Shown: piece by piece, positions 17,708 through 26,137 of the stretch | Numbering within the stretch: position 1 is the stretch's first letter | Layout: each line of letters opens with the position of its first letter | NCBI RefSeq assembly: GCF_011694815.1 | Contig: NZ_CP050177.1 | Coordinates: forward strand, 1,860,001-1,924,000 | Source of the DNA: Streptomyces liangshanensis | Lineage (GTDB): Bacteria > Actinomycetota > Actinomycetes > Streptomycetales > Streptomycetaceae | Direction: 5' to 3' | Length of the DNA: 64,000 nucleotides | Notes under the pieces: generated by a model | The model's input: the letters and a program-made list of their open reading frames with translations, nothing else | Databases searched by the model: none | What the model was told of the DNA's origin: nothing | Made by a program: the position numbers and the translations under genes

Positions 17708-19096
17708 TCAGCCGGTGACGACCGTCACCTCGCCGATGCCCAGCGCCTCCACCGGCGCCTTGATCTGGGACGCGTCGCCGACGAGGACCGTGACGAGCCG
17801 GTCCACGGGGAAGGCGTTGACGGCCGCGGCCGTCGCCTCGACCGTGCCGGTCTCCGCCAGCCGCGCGTACAGCTGCGCCTGGAAGTCGTCCGGCAGGTGC
17901 TGCTCGACCTGGTCGGCCAGCGTGCCCGCGACGGACGCCGCCGTCTCGTACTTGAGCGGCGCCACCCCCACCAGGTTCTGCACGGCCACGTCACGCTCGG
18001 CGTCCGTCAGGCCCTCGGCCGCCAGCGTGCGCAGCACCGTCCACAGGTCGGACAGCGCCGGGCCGGTGGACTCGGTGTCGACGGAACCGCTGATGGCGAG
18101 CATCGCGGCGCCCGTGCCGTCCGGGGCGGAGCGCAGCACCTGGCCGAAGGCCCGTACCCCGTAGGTGTAGCCCTTCTCCTCGCGCAGCACCCGGTCCAGC
18201 CGGGAGGTGAGCGTGCCGCCGAGGCAGTACGTGCCCAGCACCTGGGCCGGCCAGACGCGGTCGTGCCGGTCGGCGCCGATGCGGCCGATGAGCAGCTGGG
18301 TCTGGACGGCGCCGGGGCGGTCCACGATGACCACCCGGCCGGTGTCGTCCGCGGTGATGGCCGGGGCTGGGCGGGCGGCGGCGGTGTTGCCGGTCCACGC
18401 GCCGAGGGTGTCGGCGAGCAGCTCGTCGACGTCCACGCCCGTGAGGTCGCCGACGATGACCGCGGTGGCGGTGGCGGGGCGGATGTGCGCCTCGTAGAAG
18501 GCGCGTACGGCCGCGGCGTCGATCCGGCCGACGGTCTCCTCGGTGCCCTGGCGGGGCCGGGACATGCGCAGCGAGGCCGGGAACAGCTCCTTGGAGAGCT
18601 GCTTGGCCGCGCGGCGGCCGGGGTTGGCCGTCTCGTGCGGGATCTCGTCGAGGCGGTTGCGGACGAGCCGCCCGACCTCGGCGTCGGCGAACGCCGGGGC
18701 GCGCAGCGCCTCGGCGAGCAGGCCGAGCGCCTTGGGCAGCCGGGAGACGGGGACCTCCAGGGAGACCCGGAGGCCGGGGTGGTCGGCGTGCGCGTCGAGG
18801 GTGGCGCCGCAGCGCTCCAGCTCGGCGGCGAACTCCTCGGCGGTGTGCTTGTCGGTGCCCTCGGACAGGGCCCTCGCCATGATCGTGGCGATGCCGTCGA
18901 GGCCCTCGGGCTCGGCGTCGAGGGGGGCGTCGAGGTTGATCTCGACGGCCACGACCTGCTGTCCGGGGCGGTGGCAGCGCAGCACGGTCAGCCCGTTGTC
19001 GAGCGCGCCGCGCTCGGGGGCGGGGAAGGCCCACGGCCTGGCCTCGCCGGCGGTCGGCTGCGGGTGGAACTCCATGGTCACGGCAGCGTCGGTCAC
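17708..19096 (-). CDS. M16-family peptidase homologue lacking the zinc motif (partner subunit)
   Basis: 462 aa with the M16 fold but no HxxEH. Where the zinc helix should be, the sequence reads LDGIATIMARALSEGTDKHTAEEF. The substrate-binding region near the C-terminal half is preserved (GTYCLGGTLTSRLDRVLREE, YTYGVRAF), as in the non-catalytic beta subunits of heterodimeric M16B peptidases. The GTG start at 19096 overlaps the upstream gene's stop (GTGA), so the two are made together. Most likely it forms a heterodimer with the active subunit. Confidence 0.85.
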   Translation of the reverse strand: MTDAAVTMEFHPQPTAGEARPWAFPAPERGALDNGLTVLRCHRPGQQVVAVEINLDAPLDAEPEGLDGIATIMARALSEGTDKHTAEEFAAELERCGATLDAHADHPGLRVSLEVPVSRLPKALGLLAEALRAPAFADAEVGRLVRNRLDEIPHETANPGRRAAKQLSKELFPASLRMSRPRQGTEETVGRIDAAAVRAFYEAHIRPATATAVIVGDLTGVDVDELLADTLGAWTGNTAAARPAPAITADDTGRVVIVDRPGAVQTQLLIGRIGADRHDRVWPAQVLGTYCLGGTLTSRLDRVLREEKGYTYGVRAFGQVLRSAPDGTGAAMLAISGSVDTESTGPALSDLWTVLRTLAAEGLTDAERDVAVQNLVGVAPLKYETAASVAGTLADQVEQHLPDDFQAQLYARLAETGTVEATAAAVNAFPVDRLVTVLVGDASQIKAPVEALGIGEVTVVTG

Positions 19097-20451
19097 TGGT
19101 CCGCCCCCTCGTGCTCGTCGGTCTCTTCGGCGGCGGCTTCGTCTTCTGCGGTGACCGGTTCGTACACCAGCACGGCCCGGTTGTCCGGGCGCAGCCGGGC
19201 GGCGGCGACGGCCTTGACCTCGTCGGCGGTGATGTCGAGCACGCGCGTGACGGCGCTGAGCGCCAGCTGCGGGTCGCCGAACAGCACGGCGTACCGGCAC
19301 AGTTCGTCCGCGCGGCCCGCGACCGTCCCGAGCCGGTCCAGCCACTCGCGCTCCAGCTGGGCCTGGGCGCGCTCCATCTCCTCGTCGGTGGGGCCCTCGG
19401 CCGCGAGCCGGGCCAGCTCCTCGTCGACGGCGGCCTCGATCTCCGGGACCTCGACCCCGCCGGACGTCTTCACGTCCAGCCAGCCGAGCGAGGGGGCGCC
19501 GGCGAGGCGCAGGAGGCCGAAGCCCGCCGCGACGGCGGTCTGGTCACGCCGTACCAGACGGTTGTGCAGGCGGGAGGACTCTCCGCCGCCGAGGACCGTC
19601 AGCGCCAGGTCGGCCGCGTCGCACTCGCGGGTGCCGTCGTGCGGCAGGCGGTAGGCGGCCATCAGCGCACGCGCCGGGACCTCCTCGTGGATCTCCTCGC
19701 GGAGCTGGCCGCCCATGGTGTCGGGGAGCGAGCCGTCGCGCGGCGGCTGCTTGCCGTCGTGGGACGGGATGGAGCCGAAGTACTTCTCGACCCAGGCGAG
19801 CGTCCGCTCGGGGTCGATGTCGCCGACGACCGACAGCACCGCGTTGTTCGGCGCGTAGTTCGTACGGAAGAAGGCGCGCGCGTCGTCGAGGGTCGCCGCG
19901 TCCAGGTCCGCCATGGAGCCGATCGGCGTGTGGTGGTACGGGTGGCCCTCGGGGTACGCGAGCGCGGTCAGGCGCTCGAAGGCCGTGCCGTACGGCACGT
20001 TGTCGTACCGCTGGCGGCGCTCGTTCTTGACGACGTCCCGCTGGTTCTCCATCGACTCGTCGTCAAGGGCGGCGAGGAGGGAGCCCATGCGGTCGGCCTC
20101 CAGCCAGAGCGCCAGCTCCAGCTGGTGGGTGGGCATGGTCTCGAAGTAGTTGGTGCGCTCGAAGCTGGTGGTGCCGTTCAGGGAGCCGCCGGCGCCCTGG
20201 ACCAGTTCGAAGTGGCCGTTCCCCTTCACCTGCCCCGAGCCCTGGAACATCAGGTGCTCGAAGAGGTGGGCGAGTCCCGTACGGCCCTTGACCTCGTGCC
20301 GGGAGCCGACGTCGTACCAGAGGCAGACCGCGGCGACCGGGGTCAGGTGGTCCTCGGAGAGCACCACGCGCAGGCCGTTGGCCAGCCGGTGCTCAGTCGC
20401 TGTCAGGCCGCCGGAACCGGCCTGCGCTGTGGCCGTGTGACCCATGGGCAT
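19093..20451 (-). CDS. M16-family zinc metallopeptidase (catalytic subunit)
   Basis: 452 aa. Zinc site HLFEHLMF (HxxEH) near residue 60 with the downstream Glu in DDESMENQRDVVKNERRQRY. The C-terminal half ends in an acidic tail (AEDEAAAEETDEHEGADQ). It belongs to the processing-peptidase/PqqL-type M16B group and is cytoplasmic (no signal peptide). The ATG at 20451 follows GAAGGGACGTAC. First gene of the pair, divergent from parC. It probably degrades or processes short unfolded peptides; the physiological substrate is unknown. Confidence 0.9.
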   Translation of the reverse strand: MPMGHTATAQAGSGGLTATEHRLANGLRVVLSEDHLTPVAAVCLWYDVGSRHEVKGRTGLAHLFEHLMFQGSGQVKGNGHFELVQGAGGSLNGTTSFERTNYFETMPTHQLELALWLEADRMGSLLAALDDESMENQRDVVKNERRQRYDNVPYGTAFERLTALAYPEGHPYHHTPIGSMADLDAATLDDARAFFRTNYAPNNAVLSVVGDIDPERTLAWVEKYFGSIPSHDGKQPPRDGSLPDTMGGQLREEIHEEVPARALMAAYRLPHDGTRECDAADLALTVLGGGESSRLHNRLVRRDQTAVAAGFGLLRLAGAPSLGWLDVKTSGGVEVPEIEAAVDEELARLAAEGPTDEEMERAQAQLEREWLDRLGTVAGRADELCRYAVLFGDPQLALSAVTRVLDITADEVKAVAAARLRPDNRAVLVYEPVTAEDEAAAEETDEHEGADQ

Positions 20452-20640
20452 GTACGTCCCTTCGATCGCGATATGGAGAAGTCCTGCCACTGTATGCAAG
20501 CGAGCGGACCGCTGGCGAAGTTCCCGTGCGTCACACGCTGGGGACGGGGCGAGGTCGGCGTTGTCGGTGGAGCGGTCCACAATGGTCGGCGTCAGTTGAA
20601 GTAGTTGCCGTACAGAACCTGTGAAGGAGCCGCAGCAGCG

Positions 20641-23091
20641 ATGGCCCGCCGCAGCACGAAGACCCCGCCGCCGGAGGACTTCGAGGAGAAGATCCTCGAC
20701 ATCGACGTGGTCGATGAAATGCAGGGCTCCTTCCTCGAGTACGCGTACTCGGTGATCTACTCCCGGGCCCTGCCGGACGCCCGCGACGGCATGAAACCGG
20801 TGCACCGCCGCATCGTGTACCAGATGAACGAGATGGGCCTGCGCCCCGACCGCGGGTATGTGAAGTGCGCCCGCGTCGTGGGCGAGGTGATGGGAAAGCT
20901 CCACCCGCACGGGGACGCGTCGATCTACGACGCGCTCGTCCGGATGGCACAGCCGTTCTCCATGCGGCTGCCGTTGGTGGACGGCCATGGCAACTTCGGG
21001 TCGCTCGGGAACGACGATCCGCCGGCCGCCATGCGGTACACCGAGTGCCGGATGGCTGACGCCACGTCACTGATGACGGAGTCGATCGACGAGGACACCG
21101 TCGATTTCCAGCCGAATTACGACGGCCAGGAGCGGGAACCGGTCACGCTTCCCTCGGCGTACCCGAACCTCCTGGTCAACGGAGCGACCGGGATCGCCGT
21201 CGGCATGGCGACGAACATGCCGCCGCACAACCTGGGCGAGGTCGTGGCGGCGGCCCGTCACCTGATCCGCCACCCGTCGGCCGACCTGGAGACGCTGATG
21301 CGTTTCGTACCGGGTCCCGACCTGCCGACCGGCGGCCGCGTCGTCGGCCTCGGCGGCATCAAGGACGCGTACGAGACCGGCCGCGGGACCTTCCGGATCA
21401 GGTCCACGGTCGCGATCGAGGACGTCAGCGCCCGCCGCAAGGGCCTGATCGTCACGGAGCTGCCGTTCACCGTCGGCCCCGAGAAGGTCATCGCGAAGAT
21501 CAAGGACCTGGTCTCCGCGAAGAAGCTCCAGGGCATCGCCGACGTCAAGGACCTCACGGACCGGTCGCACGGACTGCGCCTGGTCATCGAGGTCAAGAAC
21601 GGCTTCGTGCCCGAGGCCGTCCTGGAGCAGCTCTACAAGCTCACGCCGATGGAGGAGACCTTCGGCATCAACAACGTGGCGCTGGTCGACGGCCAGCCGC
21701 TGACGCTCGGCCTCAAGGAGCTGCTGGAGGTCTACCTGGACCACCGGTTCACGGTGGTCCGCAGGCGCAGCGAGTTCCGCAGGACGAAGCGGCGTGACCG
21801 GCTGCACCTGGTCGAGGGGCTGCTCGTCGCGCTCATCGACATCGACGAGGTCATCCGGCTGATCCGGTCGAGCGACAACTCCGCCCAGGCGAAGGAGCGG
21901 CTCATCGAGCACTTCTCGCTGAGCGACATCCAGACGCAGTACATCCTGGACACGCCGCTGCGCCGGCTCACCCGGTTCGACCGGATCGAGCTGGAGGGCG
22001 AGCGCGACCGGCTCACCGGCGAGATCGACGAGCTGACCGGGATCCTGGAGTCGGACGCGGAGCTGCGGAAGCTGGTCTCGACCGAACTGGCCGCCGTGGC
22101 GAAGAAGTTCGGCACCCCGCGCCGCACGGTGCTGCTGGAGTCCGGCGCGTCGGCGGTGGCGTCGGTGCCGCTGGAGGTCGCGGACGACCCGTGCCGGGTG
22201 CTGCTGTCCTCGACGGGCCTGCTGGCCCGTACGGTCAACGGCGAGCCGCTGGAGGGCGGTGACGGGCGGCGGACGAACCACGACGTGATCCGCTCGGCCG
22301 TGCCCGCGACGGCACGCGGCGACGTGGGGGCGGTGACGTCCGCCGGGCGGCTGCTGCGGATCGCGGTGATCGACCTGCCCCAGCTGCCCGACACGGCCTC
22401 GGCGCCGAACCTGTCGGGCGGGGCGCCGGTCGCGGAGTTCCTGTCGCTGGAGGCGGACGAGGAGCTGATCTGCCTCACCACCCTCGACGAGTCCTCCCCC
22501 GGGCTCGCGCTGGGCACGCTTCAGGGTGTGGTCAAGCGGGTGGTCCCGGACTACCCGTCGAACAAGGACGAGCTGGAGGTCATCTCTCTCAAGGAGGGGG
22601 ACCGGATCGTCGGCGGCCAGGAGCTGCGCACGGGCGAGGAGGACCTGGTCTTCATCACGTCCGACGCGCAACTGCTGCGCTACCAGGCCGCGCAGGTACG
22701 GCCGCAGGGGCGGCCCGCGGGCGGCATGGCGGGCATCAAGCTGGCCGAGGGGGCGACGGTGATCTCGTTCACGGCGGTGGATCCGGCGGCGGACGGGGCG
22801 GTGTTCACGGTGACCGGCTCGCTGGGCACGCTGGACGATTCCGTACGGACGGCGAAGCTCACCCCGTTCGACCAGTATCCGCGCAAGGGGCGTGCGACGG
22901 GTGGCGTGCGCTGCCACCGGTTCCTCAAGGGTGAGGACTTCCTCGCGCTGGCGTGGGCGGGCGCGGGGCCGGCCCGGGGGGCGCGCAAGAACGGGGCTCC
23001 GGTGGAGCTGCCCGCGCCGGACCCGAGGCGCGACGGCTCGGGGACGCCGTTCACGGCGGAGATCGCGGCGCTGGCGGGGCCGGCGCACTGA
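20641..23091 (+). CDS. parC: DNA topoisomerase IV subunit A (GyrA/ParC family)
   Basis: 816 aa. The breakage-reunion domain has DARDGMKPVHRRIVY, GKLHPHGDASIYDALVRMAQ (quinolone-region helix) and catalytic Tyr133 in AAMRYTECRM. A coiled-coil tower follows (about 370-480), then a C-terminal beta-pinwheel (about 500-800) without the GyrA-box. This is the second type IIA subunit of streptomycetes (SCO5836, from memory), assigned to topoisomerase IV for chromosome decatenation. ATG at 20641 with GAAGGAG 10 nt upstream. The parE partner is not in the window. Confidence 0.9.
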   Translation: MARRSTKTPPPEDFEEKILDIDVVDEMQGSFLEYAYSVIYSRALPDARDGMKPVHRRIVYQMNEMGLRPDRGYVKCARVVGEVMGKLHPHGDASIYDALVRMAQPFSMRLPLVDGHGNFGSLGNDDPPAAMRYTECRMADATSLMTESIDEDTVDFQPNYDGQEREPVTLPSAYPNLLVNGATGIAVGMATNMPPHNLGEVVAAARHLIRHPSADLETLMRFVPGPDLPTGGRVVGLGGIKDAYETGRGTFRIRSTVAIEDVSARRKGLIVTELPFTVGPEKVIAKIKDLVSAKKLQGIADVKDLTDRSHGLRLVIEVKNGFVPEAVLEQLYKLTPMEETFGINNVALVDGQPLTLGLKELLEVYLDHRFTVVRRRSEFRRTKRRDRLHLVEGLLVALIDIDEVIRLIRSSDNSAQAKERLIEHFSLSDIQTQYILDTPLRRLTRFDRIELEGERDRLTGEIDELTGILESDAELRKLVSTELAAVAKKFGTPRRTVLLESGASAVASVPLEVADDPCRVLLSSTGLLARTVNGEPLEGGDGRRTNHDVIRSAVPATARGDVGAVTSAGRLLRIAVIDLPQLPDTASAPNLSGGAPVAEFLSLEADEELICLTTLDESSPGLALGTLQGVVKRVVPDYPSNKDELEVISLKEGDRIVGGQELRTGEEDLVFITSDAQLLRYQAAQVRPQGRPAGGMAGIKLAEGATVISFTAVDPAADGAVFTVTGSLGTLDDSVRTAKLTPFDQYPRKGRATGGVRCHRFLKGEDFLALAWAGAGPARGARKNGAPVELPAPDPRRDGSGTPFTAEIAALAGPAH

Positions 23092-23131
23092 CGCGTCTCC
23101 CGTCGGGGATGGTGGGGTTGTGGGATTTCAG

Positions 23132-23163
23132 TCGCCGGGCGGGCCTTCGGGTCCGCCCGGCGA
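23132..23163. terminator. 14-bp hairpin with UUCG tetraloop, bidirectional terminator
   Basis: Arms 23132-23145 and 23150-23163 pair (one G-U) around TTCG closed by C-G, an extra-stable tetraloop. It sits between the convergent parC and CobW genes. Confidence 0.88.
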
Positions 23164-23235
23164 TTCCGGTTCCGGTTCCGGGTCCGTTTCTGGTTCCGGG
23201 TCCGGGTCCGTTTCTGGTTCCGGGTCCGGGTCCGG
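23162..23235. repeat. Hexamer minisatellite next to the CobW stop codon
   Basis: About twelve consecutive 6-nt units of GGTTCC / GGGTCC / GTTTCT type, with a higher-order 24-nt period (GGTTCC GGGTCC GGGTCC GTTTCT). It abuts the TAA of the CobW gene at 23236. Confidence 0.85.
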
Positions 23236-24348
23236 TTACGGGGCGTTGGGGCCGTCCTCTTCGGACGGTACATAGCGCAGGACGCCCCACATCGCCCGGT
23301 CGTCGGCCTCGTCGCGGGCGGCGGGGCCCTCGCAGGCCGCCAGTTCCTTGAGCAGGCGGTCCCCGTCGATGCCCGCGCCGATCAGGACCAGCTGGGTGAG
23401 GCGTTCCTCGCCGGGACCCCAGGGCTCGGGGTGGAAGCGCAGGAAGCGGCCGACGGCGTGCAGGGCGTAGCGGTTCGCGGGGTCGCCGTCCCCGAAGTCG
23501 ACAAAGCCCTTGACGCGGTACAGGCCTTCGGGCCGTGAGTCGAGGAACCGCATGAGGCGGCGCGGGTCCAGGGGCGCGGTGGCCGTGAAGGACACGGTGT
23601 CGTAGGCGGCGTGCAGGTGGCCGTGGTGGGCGTCGGTTCCGGCGGCGTGCGGGTGCGGCTCGTCGGGGTGGCCCTCGTCCGCGTACAGGTCCTCGAAGGT
23701 CAGTTGGCGCGCCTTCTCGTCCTCGGGCGGCGCGACCGCCGGTTCGAAGAGCAGCTCGGGGTCGATCCGCCCGTACGACGAGGAGATCAGCGGCGTCCCG
23801 GGGCTCAGCTCGGCGAGGGAGGCGCGGACCCGCAGCCGGTCGGCCTCGGCCACCCGGTCGGTCTTGTTGAGGACCACCAGGTCGGCGAGGGCCAGGTGCC
23901 GGTCGATCTCCGGGTGGCGGGTGCGCGTGGCGTCGAACTCGGCGGCGTCGACGACCTGGACGAGCCCGCCGTACACCGTGCCCGGATGGTCGCCGGTCAG
24001 GATCATCCGGACCAGTTCCTGCGGCTCGGCGAGGCCGCTGGCCTCGATGACGATGATCTCGATCCGCGCGTCGGGGCGGGTGAGGCGCTCCAGGTAGCCG
24101 TCGAGTTCGCTGGCGTCCACGGCGCAGCACAGGCAGCCGTTGCCGAACGAGACGGTGGAGCCGACCTGTCCGGCGACGGTCATGGCGTCGATCTCGATGG
24201 CGCCGAAGTCGTTGACGATCACGGCGATCCGGCGTCCGGCGCGGTTGCGGAGCAGGTGGTTGAGGAGGGTCGTCTTGCCGGAGCCGAGGAAGCCGGTGAG
24301 CACGACCACCGGGATCCGCCGGCCGCCGGCCGGGTCCGTACCGCTCAT
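23236..24348 (-). CDS. CobW/ZNG-family GTP-dependent metallochaperone
   Basis: 370 aa. G3E GTPase domain: P-loop VVLTGFLGSGKTTLLNHLLR, the metal-binding CxCC motif in NGCLCCAVDASEL, the switch IIVIEASGLAEP and the base-specificity motif LNKTD. A His-rich loop (GHPDEPHPHAAGTDAHHGHL) precedes the C-terminal CobW_C domain (YDTVSFTATAPLDPRRLMRF). Such proteins hand Zn or another metal to client enzymes under limitation. No Zur-type site was recognised upstream. ATG at 24348 behind GGAGG. The client is not evident from the neighbours. Confidence 0.87.
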   Translation of the reverse strand: MSGTDPAGGRRIPVVVLTGFLGSGKTTLLNHLLRNRAGRRIAVIVNDFGAIEIDAMTVAGQVGSTVSFGNGCLCCAVDASELDGYLERLTRPDARIEIIVIEASGLAEPQELVRMILTGDHPGTVYGGLVQVVDAAEFDATRTRHPEIDRHLALADLVVLNKTDRVAEADRLRVRASLAELSPGTPLISSSYGRIDPELLFEPAVAPPEDEKARQLTFEDLYADEGHPDEPHPHAAGTDAHHGHLHAAYDTVSFTATAPLDPRRLMRFLDSRPEGLYRVKGFVDFGDGDPANRYALHAVGRFLRFHPEPWGPGEERLTQLVLIGAGIDGDRLLKELAACEGPAARDEADDRAMWGVLRYVPSEEDGPNAP

Positions 24349-24453
24349 CGCCGTGCCTCCGTGTGGGTGCTGGTCCGTGCCGTGGTTCCGGGGGGGCGAC
24401 CGTTGGAGCTGCCTGCCCGCCCGCTTCAGGGTAGATCCCCCGGGCCGTCGGCC

Positions 24454-24495
24454 GGGCGTGGGGAAACGGGCGGCGGGAAACGGGCGTGGGGAAAA
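24454..24495. repeat. Three tandem 14-nt repeats in the CobW/APH promoter region
   Basis: GGGCGTGGGGAAAC, GGGCGGCGGGAAAC and GGGCGTGGGGAAAA run head to tail, ending 40 nt before the APH start codon. Possible regulatory iterons or slippage. Confidence 0.75.
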
Positions 24496-24535
24496 CAGGT
24501 GACGGTGGCGGCGCGGCGCGTGGTGGGATGGACGG

Positions 24536-25540
24536 ATGCAAGGTGACGCGTCGGTGGTGGACCGCGGGCGGTATCCGGACGCGGTGACGCCGTGGGAGCG
24601 GAAGGCGTGGCGGGACGCGGCCCTCGGGTGGGCCGAGCGTGGACTCGCCGCTCACGGGCTGCGCGAGACAGGCCGGCGTGCGGTGCGGCTGCGCCCGTGG
24701 TCCGTACTGGTGCGGATGAACGTCGGGGAACAGGGCGCGGTGTGGTTCAAGGCCAACCCGCCGGCCGGCGCGTTCGAGGCGGGGCTCACCGAGGCGTTGG
24801 CCCGCTGGGTCCCGGAGCACGTGCTGAAGCCGGTCGCCGTCGACGCGGACCGCGGATGGACGCTGCTTCCCGACGGTGGACCGCTCTTCAGGGACGTACT
24901 CGACCGCGAGGCGGCCGGTCCGCGGGACTGGGAGGATCTGCTGCGCCAATACGCCGACATGCAGCGGGCGTTGGAGCCGTACGCGGCGGAGATGGCGTCG
25001 CTCGGTGTTCCCCGTGCTCCGGTGACGGCGCTCCCGGAGATCTTCGACAGGCTCGTCGGCGGGAACACCGTGCTGAGGTCCGGCGACCGTGAGGCGTTGC
25101 GCGCGTCGCGGCCCCGTCTCGTGGACTGGTGTGCGGAGCTCGCGGGGATGGGCATCGCGGATTCACTCGACCATTCCGACCTGCACGACGGGCAGCTCTT
25201 CGCCCCGAGGCAGGGCCGTTTCACCTTCTTCGACTGGGGCGACGCCACCGTCTCCCACCCCTTCTGCAGCTTCCTGGTCCCCGCCCTCCGGGCCGCCGAG
25301 CAGTACGGGCCCGAGGTGCTGCCCCGACTGCGCGACTCCTACCTGGAGCCGTGGACGCGCGACGGCCTCACGACCGCCGAGCTGCGGCGTGCGGTCGGCC
25401 TGGCGTGGCGGCTCGGAGCCGTCGGCCGGGCCTGCTCCTGGGGGCGCCTCTTCCCCGAGGCGGCCGGCGGGGCGAACGCCGCGGGGCAGGCGGAGAGCGC
25501 CGGTTGGCTGCGTCAGCTCTTCACCGAGCCGCCTCTGTAG
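24536..25540 (+). CDS. Aminoglycoside-phosphotransferase-fold kinase
   Basis: 334 aa, cytoplasmic. The C-lobe carries the Brenner-type catalytic loop HSDLHDGQLF and the metal-binding FFDWGDA, the APH/choline-kinase signature. The N-lobe is divergent (VWFKANPPAG in place of the usual beta-3 Lys strand). The substrate cannot be told; many such proteins in streptomycetes are not resistance enzymes. It is the last gene before the NRPS locus and overlaps the following opposite-strand gene tail-to-tail by 20 bp. It could serve self-protection or tailoring, but may equally be a chromosomal neighbour. Confidence 0.8.
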   Translation: MQGDASVVDRGRYPDAVTPWERKAWRDAALGWAERGLAAHGLRETGRRAVRLRPWSVLVRMNVGEQGAVWFKANPPAGAFEAGLTEALARWVPEHVLKPVAVDADRGWTLLPDGGPLFRDVLDREAAGPRDWEDLLRQYADMQRALEPYAAEMASLGVPRAPVTALPEIFDRLVGGNTVLRSGDREALRASRPRLVDWCAELAGMGIADSLDHSDLHDGQLFAPRQGRFTFFDWGDATVSHPFCSFLVPALRAAEQYGPEVLPRLRDSYLEPWTRDGLTTAELRRAVGLAWRLGAVGRACSWGRLFPEAAGGANAAGQAESAGWLRQLFTEPPL

Positions 25541-25925
25541 GCGGGAGCCTCTCGTCCAGCAGGGTCCAGAGGGCCGACTCGTCCTGTTCGTCCATCGTGA
25601 AGGCCGCGGTGAACAGCCGCAGGGTGTCGGCCGACAGCAGCTGCCCGCCGAGCGCGCGCGAGACCCGGTCGCGCAGGGCGCGGGGCAGGAGTTCGCTTCC
25701 GGCGGCGTCCCCGTTGAGCCACAGCCAATGGGCCAACACCCGTGCCACGGCTGCCTGGTTGACGGGCTCGGCGGTGGCGCGGACGACCTGGCGCAGCCAG
25801 CGGTCCCGGTACGGTCCCGGGCGGGCGAGCAGCTCGGCGAGGTGGCGTCCCGCGGCGGATCCGGTGCCGCTCGGGGTACCGGGGGCGGCGGGGGCGGCGG
25901 GGTTACGGGGGTGGGTGACGGCCAC
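25521..25925 (-). CDS. Hypothetical protein (134 aa) at the NRPS boundary
   Basis: GTG at 25925 (VAVTHPRNPAAP) with AGGAG 8 nt upstream. Longer in-frame starts would run through the promoter elements at 25957-26019. An Ala/Pro/Gly-rich head is followed by a compact helical domain (HLAELLARPGPYRDRWLRQV, TAEPVNQAAVARVLAHWLWL, LWTLLDERLPP) with a notable Trp pair. No motif was recognised. It is divergent from the A-T-C NRPS gene and shares its regulatory region, so it may be a cluster accessory protein. Confidence 0.6.
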   Translation of the reverse strand: MAVTHPRNPAAPAAPGTPSGTGSAAGRHLAELLARPGPYRDRWLRQVVRATAEPVNQAAVARVLAHWLWLNGDAAGSELLPRALRDRVSRALGGQLLSADTLRLFTAAFTMDEQDESALWTLLDERLPPTEAAR

Positions 25926-25956
25926 GTGGTCCGCTCCTGGGCGTAGAGGTGGCGGG

Positions 25957-25989
25957 TGCGACACAACTGCGACACAGCGGCGATATTCT
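25957..25989 (+). promoter_or_regulatory. 11-nt phased direct repeat plus -10: SARP/OmpR-type promoter of the A-T-C NRPS gene
   Basis: TGCGACACA occurs at 25957-25965 and 25968-25976, exactly 11 nt apart (11-mers TGCGACACAAC and TGCGACACAGC). Seven bases after the second copy lies TATTCT (25984-25989), a fair -10. Heptamer direct repeats of 11-bp period ending about 8 bp before the -10 are the known architecture of SARP-activated promoters. No SARP gene is in the window, so the activator would act from elsewhere. Confidence 0.55.
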
Positions 25990-26003
25990 GACGAAGACCG
26001 CGC

Positions 26004-26019
26004 ATTGGTCCAGACCATA
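26004..26019. promoter_or_regulatory. DasR-like (dre) operator, plus-strand NRPS promoter
   Basis: ATTGGTCCAGACCATA contains TGGTC-CA-GACCA, one base from the core TGGTCTAGACCA. It begins 14 nt after the putative -10, so a bound repressor would cover the first transcribed bases. The same 11-nt core recurs at 42049-42059. Confidence 0.65.
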
Positions 26020-26137
26020 GCGGAGCCGCGGGCGCTGACGCCATGGTCGCCAACTTCTCTCCCCCGGGGAGGAGTTCGGCGGTGCGGCGGCATCCGCGCA
26101 GTGGGGTCGTTCGCCGAAGCCGCACCTGGAGGTCGTC

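Noticed and set aside
23162..23235. CRISPR-like repeat array
   Set aside because: Units are 6 nt with no spacers and there are no cas genes; it is a simple minisatellite.
24536..25540. Aminoglycoside resistance gene belonging to the NRPS cluster
   Set aside because: The fold is APH-like, but the substrate is unknown, no aminoglycoside is made by this NRPS set, and the 134-aa gene and promoter region separate it; kept as a neutral kinase call.
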